A stretch of 8,332 nt of DNA from Clostridiaceae bacterium (lineage in GTDB: Bacteria > Bacillota > Clostridia > Saccharofermentanales > UBA5734), in assembly GCA_012511525.1 (NCBI GenBank), contig JAAZFW010000315.1, forward strand, positions 1-8,332. Reading direction: 5' to 3'. The position numbers were made by a program, and so were the translations under genes. Shown here in pieces: positions 1 to 7,150 of the stretch. Each line of letters opens with the position of its first letter. Within the stretch, counting starts at the first letter, position 1. The notes under the pieces are model-generated. The model had not been told where the DNA came from and ran no database searches. It was given only the letters and a program-made list of their open reading frames with translations.

Positions 1-1982
1 ACTGGATTAACCGCCTGCGCAAGGAAGTGCAGCAAAGAATCCTGGTGCAGCAGGATCTGGAGCAGGCGAATGCCTTCAAGTCCAGTTTCATGGCCAGGAT
101 GTCGCACGAGATCCGCACGCCGCTGCATGCAATTACGGGCATGTCCTATCTGCTGCAAAAAACGGGCGTGACGCCGGCACAAACCTTGTATGTCGACCGG
201 ATCAGACAGGCGGCGGGCAGCATGCTGGGCATTATCAACGATATCCTGGACTATGCAAAAATCGAAGCCGGCAAAGTGGAATTGGATCATGCGTCCTTCA
301 GCCTGGACCAGGTTATTTTAAATGTGGTCAACATCGTGTCATATAGAACAGAAGAGCAGAAAATCGACTTGCGGCTGGCCCGCGATCCGCTTGTTCCCGA
401 CTGGTTTTTCGGTGACGCGAAGCGGATTGAGCAGGTGCTGCTCAACATTCTGAATAATGCGGTTAAGTTTACCAGTTCGGGATACGTGGCTCTGGAGATC
501 GGGCTCGAAGACCAGGAGAACGAAAAATGCCGCCTGTCCTTTACCGTCACCGATACCGGCATCGGCATGACCGGAGAACAGGTGCAAAAGCTCTTTACAC
601 CCTTTACCCAGGCAGACAGCAGCATCAATCGCCGCTATGGTGGCTCCGGGTTAGGACTGGCCATCGTAAAAAATTTGCTGGATCTCATGAATGGACGCAT
701 CCAGATCACCAGCACACCCGGAGAAGGGTCAACTTTTTTCGTCCTGCTGCCGCTGGACGTGGACCAGGCAAACGAAGCGGCAGCAGCTAGCGCGCTGGCC
801 GAACAGCCGCTCCAGTCGATCCGGACACTGGTTCTGGATCGATCCGGCGCACGCGAGACGGTCGGCCGCTATCTTAAGTCTTTCGGTATGCCGTGCGAGC
901 TAACAGGCTCGGACGCGGATGCGGCGCGCATGCTGGAGGCCGACCATGGGTTCGACCTGCTTGTCCTGGACCACGACACCCCTGACGAAGGCGGTTTTGC
1001 CTTTGTCGATGCTTTGCAAAACAACTGCCGGATTGCGAAGCTGCCCACTGTCCTTATGCTGCTGCCGCTGATGCGCTTAGACTTGTTTGACAAGATCGGC
1101 GCCCACGGTGTTTTGGCTGCTGTCGGCAAGCCCGTCATCCCGTCCATGCTCCTGAAAGCTGTTTTGGACGTATTTCAACTGAAGGACGTCTCAGGAACAC
1201 AGCCGACGGCAGAGGCCATACCCAACCCGGCCCGATCAGGCGCGTTGCGCCGCGTCCTGCTTGCCGATGACAACCAGACCAACCAGCTGATCGCCCGGTC
1301 GCTGCTCCGACAGGCAGGCATCGAAGCGATCACGGCCAGCGACGGCCAGGAAGCCGTACTGCTGTTTAGCCAACACCGGGACACGATCGGACTGGTTCTG
1401 ATGGATCTGCACATGCCGGTCCAAAACGGCTACGAAGCCGCCCGGGCGATCCGGGAAAAGGCGCCGGATGTGCCGATTGTCGCCATGACTGCGGATGTGG
1501 TTCAGGACGTCCGGGAGCGATGCGAGCAAAACGGTATGCAGCATTATCTCAGCAAGCCATTCGACCCGGACCGCTTCCTCCAGTTAATTCGTTCGCTCTT
1601 GCAGACACGTGCAGACACAGGAGACGCAGGTGAAGAAATGATTCTAGACCAGGCCGCCGGCGAGAAAAATATGGGCGGCGACAGGGCGGCCTACCGCCAG
1701 GTTCTGGAGGCTTACCGCCAGGAGAACCAGGACACAGAGGCCCGGATCGGGCAGGCCATCCGGGAAAGACGCTATTCAGACGCCGCACAAATCGTCCACA
1801 AGGTTAAAAGCAGCACCGGCAGCATCGGAGCCGGGCCTTTGTTCGAAACGGCCAGGGCCTTGCAGCGTGTTTTACAGTCTGCTGGTGAAGACGAAATACC
1901 GCCGCTGGCAGAACGGTTCTCGCTGCAGCTGCGAAAATTACGGCAGGAAATTGAGGCCATCTGCGATGAAATGCCAAGCTGA
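1..1982 (+). CDS. Hybrid sensor histidine kinase with two receivers and Hpt domain (5' end missing)
   Basis: This is a phosphorelay sensor kinase cut by the left edge. The frame is open from nt 3 (659 residues from there), so the GTG at 27 is probably not the real start; the sensor region lies outside the window. Numbering from the codon at nt 3, a short helical linker leads to the H-box (MSHEIRTPLHA, His35). The ATPase follows, with its N-box near Asn152, the DTGIGM box at Asp184 and a GGSGLGLAI box near 215. A first receiver (about 273-390) keeps Asp323 and a KP lysine but lacks the usual acidic pair and Thr/Ser, so it looks degenerate. The second receiver (about 416-535) is intact (ADDN, Asp468 in LMDLHMP, SKPF). 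A C-terminal Hpt domain has His599 in HKVKSSTGSIGA. The family relays phosphate His-Asp-His-Asp. The stop is TGA, 22 nt before the response-regulator gene, its probable partner. Its input signal cannot be judged here. Confidence 0.93.
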   Translation, partial: WINRLRKEVQQRILVQQDLEQANAFKSSFMARMSHEIRTPLHAITGMSYLLQKTGVTPAQTLYVDRIRQAAGSMLGIINDILDYAKIEAGKVELDHASFSLDQVILNVVNIVSYRTEEQKIDLRLARDPLVPDWFFGDAKRIEQVLLNILNNAVKFTSSGYVALEIGLEDQENEKCRLSFTVTDTGIGMTGEQVQKLFTPFTQADSSINRRYGGSGLGLAIVKNLLDLMNGRIQITSTPGEGSTFFVLLPLDVDQANEAAAASALAEQPLQSIRTLVLDRSGARETVGRYLKSFGMPCELTGSDADAARMLEADHGFDLLVLDHDTPDEGGFAFVDALQNNCRIAKLPTVLMLLPLMRLDLFDKIGAHGVLAAVGKPVIPSMLLKAVLDVFQLKDVSGTQPTAEAIPNPARSGALRRVLLADDNQTNQLIARSLLRQAGIEAITASDGQEAVLLFSQHRDTIGLVLMDLHMPVQNGYEAARAIREKAPDVPIVAMTADVVQDVRERCEQNGMQHYLSKPFDPDRFLQLIRSLLQTRADTGDAGEEMILDQAAGEKNMGGDRAAYRQVLEAYRQENQDTEARIGQAIRERRYSDAAQIVHKVKSSTGSIGAGPLFETARALQRVLQSAGEDEIPPLAERFSLQLRKLRQEIEAICDEMPS

Positions 1983-1993
1983 TAAAGGGGCGG

Positions 1994-1998
1994 GGAGG
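1994..1998 (+). promoter_or_regulatory. Ribosome binding site fixing the response-regulator start
   Basis: GGAGG lies 6 nt before the ATG at 2005. It supports 2005 as the true start rather than an in-frame ATG at 1867, which would overlap the kinase gene by over 100 nt and add residues unlike any REC domain. Confidence 0.8.
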
Positions 1999-2004
1999 GA
2001 CAAA

Positions 2005-2604
2005 ATGCCCGTAAAAATACTGTTTGCCGATGATTCGGCCGCTGACCGGTTGATTTTGAAAAGCATGCTGCCTGATTATACGGTTGTGACAGCCGTGGAT
2101 GGCGCCGACGCCCTGAGGCAGATCCGGGAGCAGCCTGACCTCGGACTGGTTGTACTCGACCTGAACATGCCTAACATGGACGGCTTCCAAGTGCTCGAGG
2201 CTCTGCGCAATGATGCTCGCCTAAGACGATTGCGCACGATCCTGCTGACCAGCAGCGACGAGATGGAAAATGAGATCCGAGGATTACAGATGGGTGCGGC
2301 GGACTACATCAGGAAGCCGCTGCAGCGCGATGCCTTGCGGGCCAGGATCAAGACCCATGTCGATTTGCTGCAGATCCAGCAGGCGCTCGAGCAAAAACTG
2401 CAGACACAAGGCCAGACGTATGAGCTGATCTTCGAACAAGCGCCGATCGGTATTGCGATCTCGTTTGGCAGCGACCCGAGCGACGCACAGCAGAACGTGC
2501 ACTATTCGATCAACCCCATGTATGAACAGATCACCGGAAGAAGCAAAGCCTCGTTGCTGGAGCTGGGCTGGGCCAGAATCACCCATCCGGACGATTTGGC
2601 ATAG
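2005..2604 (+). CDS. Response regulator REC domain plus first half of PAS domain, ended by in-frame TAG
   Basis: The ATG at 2005 gives 199 residues before TAG. Residues 1-120 form a complete receiver: acidic pair Asp9-Asp10, phospho-acceptor Asp52 in VVLDLNMPNMDG, Thr82 in LLTSSD, and Lys104 in RKPL. A helical linker (about 115-137) rich in Gln, Leu and Glu leads into a PAS_3-type sensor beginning near 138 (ELIFEQAPIGIAI). The PAS domain stops right after ITHPDDLA, a point where family members continue without a break. The same frame carries on past the TAG with the rest of the PAS domain, so this is the N-terminal part of a 698-residue REC-PAS-GGDEF-EAL protein. The likely phosphodonor is the hybrid kinase 22 nt upstream. 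If translation really ends here, the product would be a free receiver with a broken PAS domain and no output domain. Confidence 0.85.
   Translation: MPVKILFADDSAADRLILKSMLPDYTVVTAVDGADALRQIREQPDLGLVVLDLNMPNMDGFQVLEALRNDARLRRLRTILLTSSDEMENEIRGLQMGAADYIRKPLQRDALRARIKTHVDLLQIQQALEQKLQTQGQTYELIFEQAPIGIAISFGSDPSDAQQNVHYSINPMYEQITGRSKASLLELGWARITHPDDLA
2602..2604 (+). other. In-frame amber (TAG) codon inside the PAS domain
   Basis: TAG is codon 200 counted from the ATG at 2005. Upstream codons read ITHPDDLA and downstream codons read DLKQYAKLQAGEIDAYSIEK, which together make one continuous PAS_3 segment (HPDDL-x-DL...LQAGEI...IRPDGS). No base is gained or lost. The codon is one change from CAG (Gln), AAG (Lys) and GAG (Glu), all plausible at this surface position. 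Confidence 0.95.
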
Positions 2605-4101
2605 GATCTCAAGCAGTACGCAAAGCTCCAGGCGGGTGAAATAGACGCCTATTCGATTGAGAAGCGCCTGATCAGGCCGGACGGCTCCATTGTCTGGGTG
2701 CAGCTTAGCGTTTCTGCGTTAAAAATTGCCAACAGCCACCAGCAAAACCATATCGCCCTGCTCCAGGACATCACGCAACGCAAAGAGATGGAGCAAGCAT
2801 TACGCTACAACAACGATCACGACCGTTGGACAGGCCTTTACAACCGTAGCTTCCTGGAACGCCTGCTGGCAGAGGACGCCGACCGGACTCTACACGAAAA
2901 ACGGGCGGTTGTCGGCATAAACCTGGTTGAGATCCAGTCTCTGACCAGCCGGTACGGCTTTCAGTACACGCAAAAACTGATCAAGAAGATCGTTGCCGCC
3001 CTGCTTGACCACTGTTCAGGTACTCGCTCACTGTTCTGCACGTATGAAAACCGGTTCGTGTTTTACATCAAGAACTACACCGACAAGCAGGATCTGATCC
3101 GGTTCAGCCAGGAAATCGCCGCCACATTAAAGGAGCACCTGGCGCCCGAACGGATCGGCGGCGGGATCAGCATCGTCGAAATCAATCAGGATAATGCCTA
3201 CGCGGTTGAACAGCTGCTCAAAGACCTGCTGATTGCGTCAGAGTACGCCATGCGAGATGCTGAGCACGAGCTGGGCGTCTGCTATTACGACGACCAGCTC
3301 GCGGCGAACTTTGCCCGAAGGCAGGACATCGAGGACGAACTGATAAGGGTTGCCGCCAGTAAGGCGGATGACGGCTTGTACTTGCATTACCAGCCGGTCC
3401 TGGATTTGAAAACCGGTCGGATCTGCGCGTTTGAAGCGCTGACCCGGCTGCATAGTGATATGCTGGGCAACCTGTCGCCGGCCGAATTCATCCCGATCGC
3501 CGAGGAGGCGAAGCTGATCTTGCCGATCGGCAGGAAAATCGTCAGCCAGGCGCTCTGTTTTCTGAAGCGGCTGCACGAGAGCGGGTTTGAATCAGTCAGC
3601 GTTCTGATCAACATCTCGATCATTCAACTGATCGATCACGAGTTCAGCCGGAACTTGTTCCAGGTCATTCGGGACGTGCGCGTCAATCCGGAAAGCATCG
3701 GCCTTGAAATCACGGAGTCTGTTTTTGCTGCCGATTTTGACCGCATCAACCGGATCCTGGGTGTTCTGGACCGTGCGGGGCTCCACGTCTCCATCGATGA
3801 CTTTGGCACGGGATACTCGTCGTTTTCACGGGAACAGGATCTCAATATCAAGAGCCTTAAGATCGACAAGTCCTTTGTCGACGGCATCATGCAGACGGAT
3901 CCGGACAAGACGGTTATCGCCGATATCATCGCCATGGCCCACAAGTTTGACCACATCACGATTGCCGAAGGTGTTGAGCATGAAAAACAGCTGCGTTATC
4001 TGAAAGCTTGCGGCTGCGACTGGATTCAAGGCTACCTGGTCAGCAGACCGCTGGACGAAAACGCGGCGCTCGACTTCCTGGCCCGATTTGAAACAAGATG
4101 A
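2605..4101 (+). CDS. C-terminal part of the same protein: second half of PAS, degenerate GGDEF, EAL c-di-GMP phosphodiesterase
   Basis: The frame is open directly from the TAG. The first possible restart codons are GTG 2698 and ATG 2788, and neither has a convincing ribosome binding site. Numbering as one protein from ATG 2005, PAS ends near 266. A GGDEF-fold domain follows (DRWTGLYNR at 273), but its signature is YENRF at 347-351, so cyclase activity is not expected. The EAL domain (about 440-690) keeps the known catalytic and metal-binding set: Glu477 in FEALTR, Asn536 in INIS, Glu568 in EITES, Asp598-Asp599 in DDFGTGYSS, Lys619 in LKIDKSF, Glu655 in IAEGVE and Gln675 in QGY. A working domain would hydrolyse c-di-GMP to pGpG in the cytoplasm. 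The coding sequence shows no decay apart from the TAG, so the break is recent or the codon is read through. It ends in TGA, 16 nt from the convergent AraC gene. Confidence 0.85.
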   Translation, partial: DLKQYAKLQAGEIDAYSIEKRLIRPDGSIVWVQLSVSALKIANSHQQNHIALLQDITQRKEMEQALRYNNDHDRWTGLYNRSFLERLLAEDADRTLHEKRAVVGINLVEIQSLTSRYGFQYTQKLIKKIVAALLDHCSGTRSLFCTYENRFVFYIKNYTDKQDLIRFSQEIAATLKEHLAPERIGGGISIVEINQDNAYAVEQLLKDLLIASEYAMRDAEHELGVCYYDDQLAANFARRQDIEDELIRVAASKADDGLYLHYQPVLDLKTGRICAFEALTRLHSDMLGNLSPAEFIPIAEEAKLILPIGRKIVSQALCFLKRLHESGFESVSVLINISIIQLIDHEFSRNLFQVIRDVRVNPESIGLEITESVFAADFDRINRILGVLDRAGLHVSIDDFGTGYSSFSREQDLNIKSLKIDKSFVDGIMQTDPDKTVIADIIAMAHKFDHITIAEGVEHEKQLRYLKACGCDWIQGYLVSRPLDENAALDFLARFETR

Positions 4102-4117
4102 TGATCACCGGTCAGGT

Positions 4118-4990
4118 TCAATTGTCTGTGCGCCGGTAATCAGACGGGGAGCGGCCGGTCGCCTGCCGGAACGTGCGCGAGAACGATTGGACGGAAGCAA
4201 ACCCGCATTTGGCCGCCACTTCAGTCACGCTTTCCGCCAGATTGAACCGTGCTTTCGCCCGGCTGATTCGGACATGCCGGATATATTGGGCTAGCGTCAT
4301 CTGCAGCTCGCGCTTGAAAAGCCGCGACAGGTATTGGGCGTTGACCTGCAGGAAGCGGGCGGTTGTCTCGCTGCAAAGCGCATAGTCGTCATAGTTTTTC
4401 TCGATATGGCGGATCGCCCGGGCCACATAACCTCTTTTGATCCATTCCTGATCGGTTTCCGGGATTTTTTTGCTGCTCAAGAAAATCAGCAGGAGTTCCA
4501 GCATGATCTTTTTTTTAGATAGTCCGGCGAGAGGATCATCCTGGCTTTGCAGGCTGGACAATTCGGCGAAAAGCTCAAGAGTACGCGGATACAGCTCGTC
4601 GCTGACCAGGGCAAGCGTTTCTTTATCGATGAAATAAAGCTCCAGTTCCGGTATGGTTCGCTTGGTATCCTTGTAGCCCGGGCGACAGATCAAACGATGG
4701 CTCTCTTCTGTCTCGAACAAATCGAAATAAATATAGAAAAGCTTGACTGCCTGGTCCTCGGTGACGGTGATCGTCTGGGCGGTGTAGGGCGGGATAATCT
4801 CGAGCATCCCCTTGGACAATACGCGCTTACGGCCATTGAGATTGTGAACGCATTGACCGTCGATGACAAAGATGAAGACATTGTCGGTTTCCATGGAAAT
4901 CGTGAAAGGCTGTCTTGTTCGCGTGCGTTCGGTTGTGCCGATGTAACGGACATAGGGGGAAAGGGCATAAAGCGGATCAAAACCGGTCAT
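4118..4990 (-). CDS. AraC/XylS-family transcriptional regulator
   Basis: This is a predicted sugar-responsive regulator of 290 residues, the usual size for the family. The N-terminal half (about 15-150) is a cupin-like ligand-binding and dimerisation region, including GMLEIIPPYTAQTI, a typical strand-turn of AraC_binding domains. Residues 188-287 form the two-helix-turn-helix DNA-binding domain: the first HTH lies around ETTARFLQVNAQYLSRLFKR, and the second carries the signature VAAKCGFASVQSFSRTFRQATGRSP. I chose ATG 4990 because AGGTGG sits 5 nt upstream. A GTG at 4999 in the same frame would add three residues but has a poorly spaced site. The gene is divergent from the GH127-type hydrolase, which is the obvious target. 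The shared gap contains a tandem repeat suited to an AraC dimer, and one half lies in this gene's own promoter spacer, suggesting self-repression. The ligand is unknown; an arabinose-containing sugar is a guess from the neighbour. Confidence 0.92.
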   Translation of the reverse strand: MTGFDPLYALSPYVRYIGTTERTRTRQPFTISMETDNVFIFVIDGQCVHNLNGRKRVLSKGMLEIIPPYTAQTITVTEDQAVKLFYIYFDLFETEESHRLICRPGYKDTKRTIPELELYFIDKETLALVSDELYPRTLELFAELSSLQSQDDPLAGLSKKKIMLELLLIFLSSKKIPETDQEWIKRGYVARAIRHIEKNYDDYALCSETTARFLQVNAQYLSRLFKRELQMTLAQYIRHVRISRAKARFNLAESVTEVAAKCGFASVQSFSRTFRQATGRSPSDYRRTDN

Positions 4991-5040
4991 GAGGACCACC
5001 TGTTCCTATTTTGATTGCGGACGCGCACCTGTGTCGATCC

Positions 5041-5046
5041 ATTATA
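5041..5046 (-). promoter_or_regulatory. Probable -10 element of the AraC-family gene
   Basis: On the minus strand this reads TATAAT, a perfect -10 box, and it predicts a leader of about 44 nt before ATG 4990. No good -35 hexamer stands 16-18 nt upstream (the closest segments read GTGTTT or CGTGTT), so the promoter may be weak or activator-dependent. Confidence 0.5.
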
Positions 5047-5052
5047 TCCTGT

Positions 5053-5079
5053 TTTGTTACAAAAACACGTAATTTGTTA
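5053..5079 (+). promoter_or_regulatory. Candidate AraC-type tandem operator
   Basis: TTTGTTA occurs at 5053-5059 and again at 5073-5079. The copies are in direct orientation with starts exactly 20 bp apart, two helical turns, as expected for tandem half-sites bound by an AraC-family dimer. The right-hand copy sits near -38 of the predicted hydrolase start site, the place where such activators contact polymerase. The left-hand copy lies in the spacer of the regulator's own promoter. The seven-base repeat is short, so this is inference from position and spacing. Confidence 0.45.
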
Positions 5080-5088
5080 ACGCTTTCG
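5075..5088 (+). promoter_or_regulatory. Candidate cre (catabolite repression) operator
   Basis: TGTTAACGCTTTCG matches the Bacillota CcpA-binding consensus TGWAARCGYTWWCW at 12 of 14 positions, including the central CG. It lies just upstream of the predicted -10 of the hydrolase and overlaps the right-hand AraC-type half-site. Binding of CcpA, or of another LacI-family repressor, would block hydrolase expression when preferred sugars are present. Confidence 0.5.
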
Positions 5089-5099
5089 GCTGACAGCGC

Positions 5100-5108
5100 T
5101 GGCATAAT
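5100..5108 (+). promoter_or_regulatory. Probable extended -10 promoter of the GH127-type gene
   Basis: TGGCATAAT fits an extended -10 (TG-n-CATAAT) and is 43 nt upstream of ATG 5152. There is no recognisable -35 at 17 nt, which fits a promoter that depends on an activator bound at the repeat immediately upstream. Confidence 0.4.
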
Positions 5109-5151
5109 CAAGATATCCAGATTCGTGTCGTCAAGGCTGGGAGGGTAGGTT

Positions 5152-7083
5152 ATGCTTGCTGTTTCGAATAAAATCTCGCCACTGGACCTGTCTCAAATCG
5201 TGATCCGGGGCTCGGTCGGCAATCTGCTCGATCGCCTGGTTGAAAACCGCATCACATCGGATGAAGCCAAGTCCGTGATCTATCAGGAAGCGGAGGACGC
5301 CTTTAAAAACCAGGTGGATGACCAGACGATCGTCGGTTATTGGCAAGGAGAGTTCTGGGGGAAGTGGATGATCAGCGCCGCACGCGTCTGCCGCTATCTT
5401 GGTCATGAAGACTTGCGCGCATTCATCGATACGGCGGCACATCGCCTGATCAGCTACCAGCGGAAAGATGGTTACATCGGCACGTATCGTGATTCCGGCA
5501 ATGTCTTTGCCTGTTACCGGGATAAGGCCAGGGCAGTCGTCGGTTGGCCCTGCAACTGGAACTGGAACATCTGGTGTCGAAAATACACGCTCTGGGGGCT
5601 CTTGGAAGCCTACCAGCTCTTGGGTGACCAGACGGTCCTGAACGCCGCGGTCCGTTTTGCCGATCAGCTGATCGGCGAGTTGCATGACCACGGCATCCAG
5701 CTATGCGACACCGGGACGTTCAATGGTCTGCCCAGCGGATCAATCATCAAGCCGATGACCTTGCTGTGGGAGCTGACCGGTTCCCAGCGCTATTTGAGCT
5801 TTGCTGTCGAGGCGGCTGAATCCTGGGATCGCCCAGATGGCCGGATACCCAACCTGATTGCCAACGCCCGCAGCAAAAAGCCCCTGCACACATGGTATCC
5901 GGAACCGCAGACATGGGCAAAAGCGTATGAGCTGATGTCCTGCCTGGATGGCTTGCTGGCGTTGTATCGGGCGACTGGAACAGCGAAGTATATGCATGCC
6001 GTTGAAACCATTCACTGTTTGCTGGAGCAAGATGAGAAGAACATCTTGTTCAGCGTTGGCTTCAACGATATCTTCGCCCACGCGGCACCGCTCATCAATG
6101 CGGTCAGCGAAGCATGTGATGTGATCCATTGGATGCGGATTAACTACGAGCTTTTTGCGCTGACTGGCCAGAGCCGGTATATGGATCTTTTCGAGCTTGC
6201 CTTTTACAATGCTTTTCTTGCCAGTGTCTACAGTGACGGGCGTTGGGGTTCGCGCGGTGTTCGCAGCAGCGGCCGGCATATCACCTCCTACCAAACCGGA
6301 TTACGGCATAATCATTGCTGCGTCAACAACCTGCCGCGCGGATTCATGAACATGGCCCAGGCGGCTGTCATGTTGGAAGGTGATGCGATCTGCATCAATC
6401 TATATAGTGAATGGACCGCAAAAATCACGTTGCCTGACGGACGGATGGCAAACATCAACCTTGGCGGGTCCTTTCTTCAAGAAGGGCATGCTGTGATCAC
6501 CGTAGCAATCACAGGCGGTGACCCTGGCAGTCAGGACCGGTCCGTTCCGCTGAAGATCCGCATTCCAGCTTGGAGTCATCAGACGACGGTTAACGTGAAC
6601 AGCCGCTCCCTGACACCTCCGGCCGGCGGATACCTGTCACTTGACGTGACCCCGGGTCAGACCGTACTGGATGTTCATTTCGACCTGACGCCGCGCCTCG
6701 CGATCTTTCCCGTGGAACCCGTTCACTATGCGCCGGATGACTTTCGCAGTCAGCGTTGGACGCTGGACGCAACCAATCCGATCAGCTATGTTCCCTATGA
6801 AGACATGGTATGGCAGCGCATGCATACACTCCAGGTCGGTCCGCTTCTTCTGGCCCGCAGCAAGAAAATCGGACATACGGAGCAAACATTGTTCAGCGGC
6901 CGCTCTCTGTGCACGCCAGGCATGGCCTGCCGCGTAACGCCGCAGCCGTTGCCGGGAGTTTGTTGCGGCTTTCTTGTGGCATTGGGCGATCCCGATCATC
7001 TGGTTCGAACGGTGATGTGCGATTATGCTTCTGCCGCCAATGACATCCTGGACGACCCCCGCTCTTTTTGTATTTACTTGTAA
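5152..7083 (+). CDS. GH127/DUF1680-family glycoside hydrolase (putative beta-L-arabinofuranosidase-like)
   Basis: This 643-residue protein belongs to the beta-L-arabinofuranosidase / DUF1680 superfamily, whose characterised members remove terminal beta-L-arabinofuranose using a zinc-bound cysteine nucleophile. The N-terminal two-thirds (to about 410) is an alpha-helical barrel with repeated helix pairs such as RKYTLWGLLEAYQLLGD and SCLDGLLALYRATGT. The expected metal and catalytic cysteine set is visible: Glu320 and Cys322 in SEAC, then Cys389-Cys390 in HNHCCVNNLPRGF. The C-terminal part (about 410-643) is beta-rich, with KIRIPAWS typical of the family. There is no signal peptide or membrane segment, so it should act in the cytoplasm on imported oligosaccharides or glycosides. 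GGAGG lies 7 nt before the ATG. It is alone after its promoter, with the AraC regulator divergent. No transporter is seen nearby. Exact substrate is uncertain, since the superfamily has several activities and many untested branches. Confidence 0.88.
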   Translation: MLAVSNKISPLDLSQIVIRGSVGNLLDRLVENRITSDEAKSVIYQEAEDAFKNQVDDQTIVGYWQGEFWGKWMISAARVCRYLGHEDLRAFIDTAAHRLISYQRKDGYIGTYRDSGNVFACYRDKARAVVGWPCNWNWNIWCRKYTLWGLLEAYQLLGDQTVLNAAVRFADQLIGELHDHGIQLCDTGTFNGLPSGSIIKPMTLLWELTGSQRYLSFAVEAAESWDRPDGRIPNLIANARSKKPLHTWYPEPQTWAKAYELMSCLDGLLALYRATGTAKYMHAVETIHCLLEQDEKNILFSVGFNDIFAHAAPLINAVSEACDVIHWMRINYELFALTGQSRYMDLFELAFYNAFLASVYSDGRWGSRGVRSSGRHITSYQTGLRHNHCCVNNLPRGFMNMAQAAVMLEGDAICINLYSEWTAKITLPDGRMANINLGGSFLQEGHAVITVAITGGDPGSQDRSVPLKIRIPAWSHQTTVNVNSRSLTPPAGGYLSLDVTPGQTVLDVHFDLTPRLAIFPVEPVHYAPDDFRSQRWTLDATNPISYVPYEDMVWQRMHTLQVGPLLLARSKKIGHTEQTLFSGRSLCTPGMACRVTPQPLPGVCCGFLVALGDPDHLVRTVMCDYASAANDILDDPRSFCIYL

Positions 7084-7150
7084 GCGTTTGATTCACATTT
7101 GTTCCGGTTGATCCTGTTCGGCAGATTCAATGGCGATCGACAGGGTGATG
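7084..7150. other. Convergent intergenic gap without a clear terminator
   Basis: This short gap separates the 3' ends of the hydrolase and the phosphotransferase genes. I see no GC-rich hairpin followed by a T-run on either strand. A cre-like word begins at the hydrolase stop codon (7079-7092). Confidence 0.5.

Noticed and set aside
2590..2700. Frameshift or insertion as the cause of the split response-regulator gene
   Set aside because: Both halves lie in the same frame and the PAS sequence is continuous at residue level; only the TAG separates them.
2698..2720. Independent start of a second gene at GTG 2698
   Set aside because: There is no ribosome binding site, the start would fall in the middle of a PAS domain, and conserved PAS sequence continues upstream in frame to the TAG.
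4102..4117. Shared terminator between the convergent EAL-domain and AraC-family genes
   Set aside because: The gap is only 16 nt and I could find no hairpin with a T-run in it or in the adjoining coding ends.
4547..5014. Plus-strand open frame of 155 codons opposite the AraC-family gene
   Set aside because: The opposite strand encodes a clear AraC-family protein; this frame shows no motif.
5131..5691. Minus-strand open frame of 186 codons opposite the start of the hydrolase gene
   Set aside because: It is antisense to a well-supported GH127-type gene, has no recognisable domain, and appears to be a by-product of GC-rich codon use.
5740..6294. Minus-strand open frame of 184 codons inside the hydrolase gene
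   Set aside because: It is antisense to conserved catalytic sequence, with low-complexity composition and no family resemblance.
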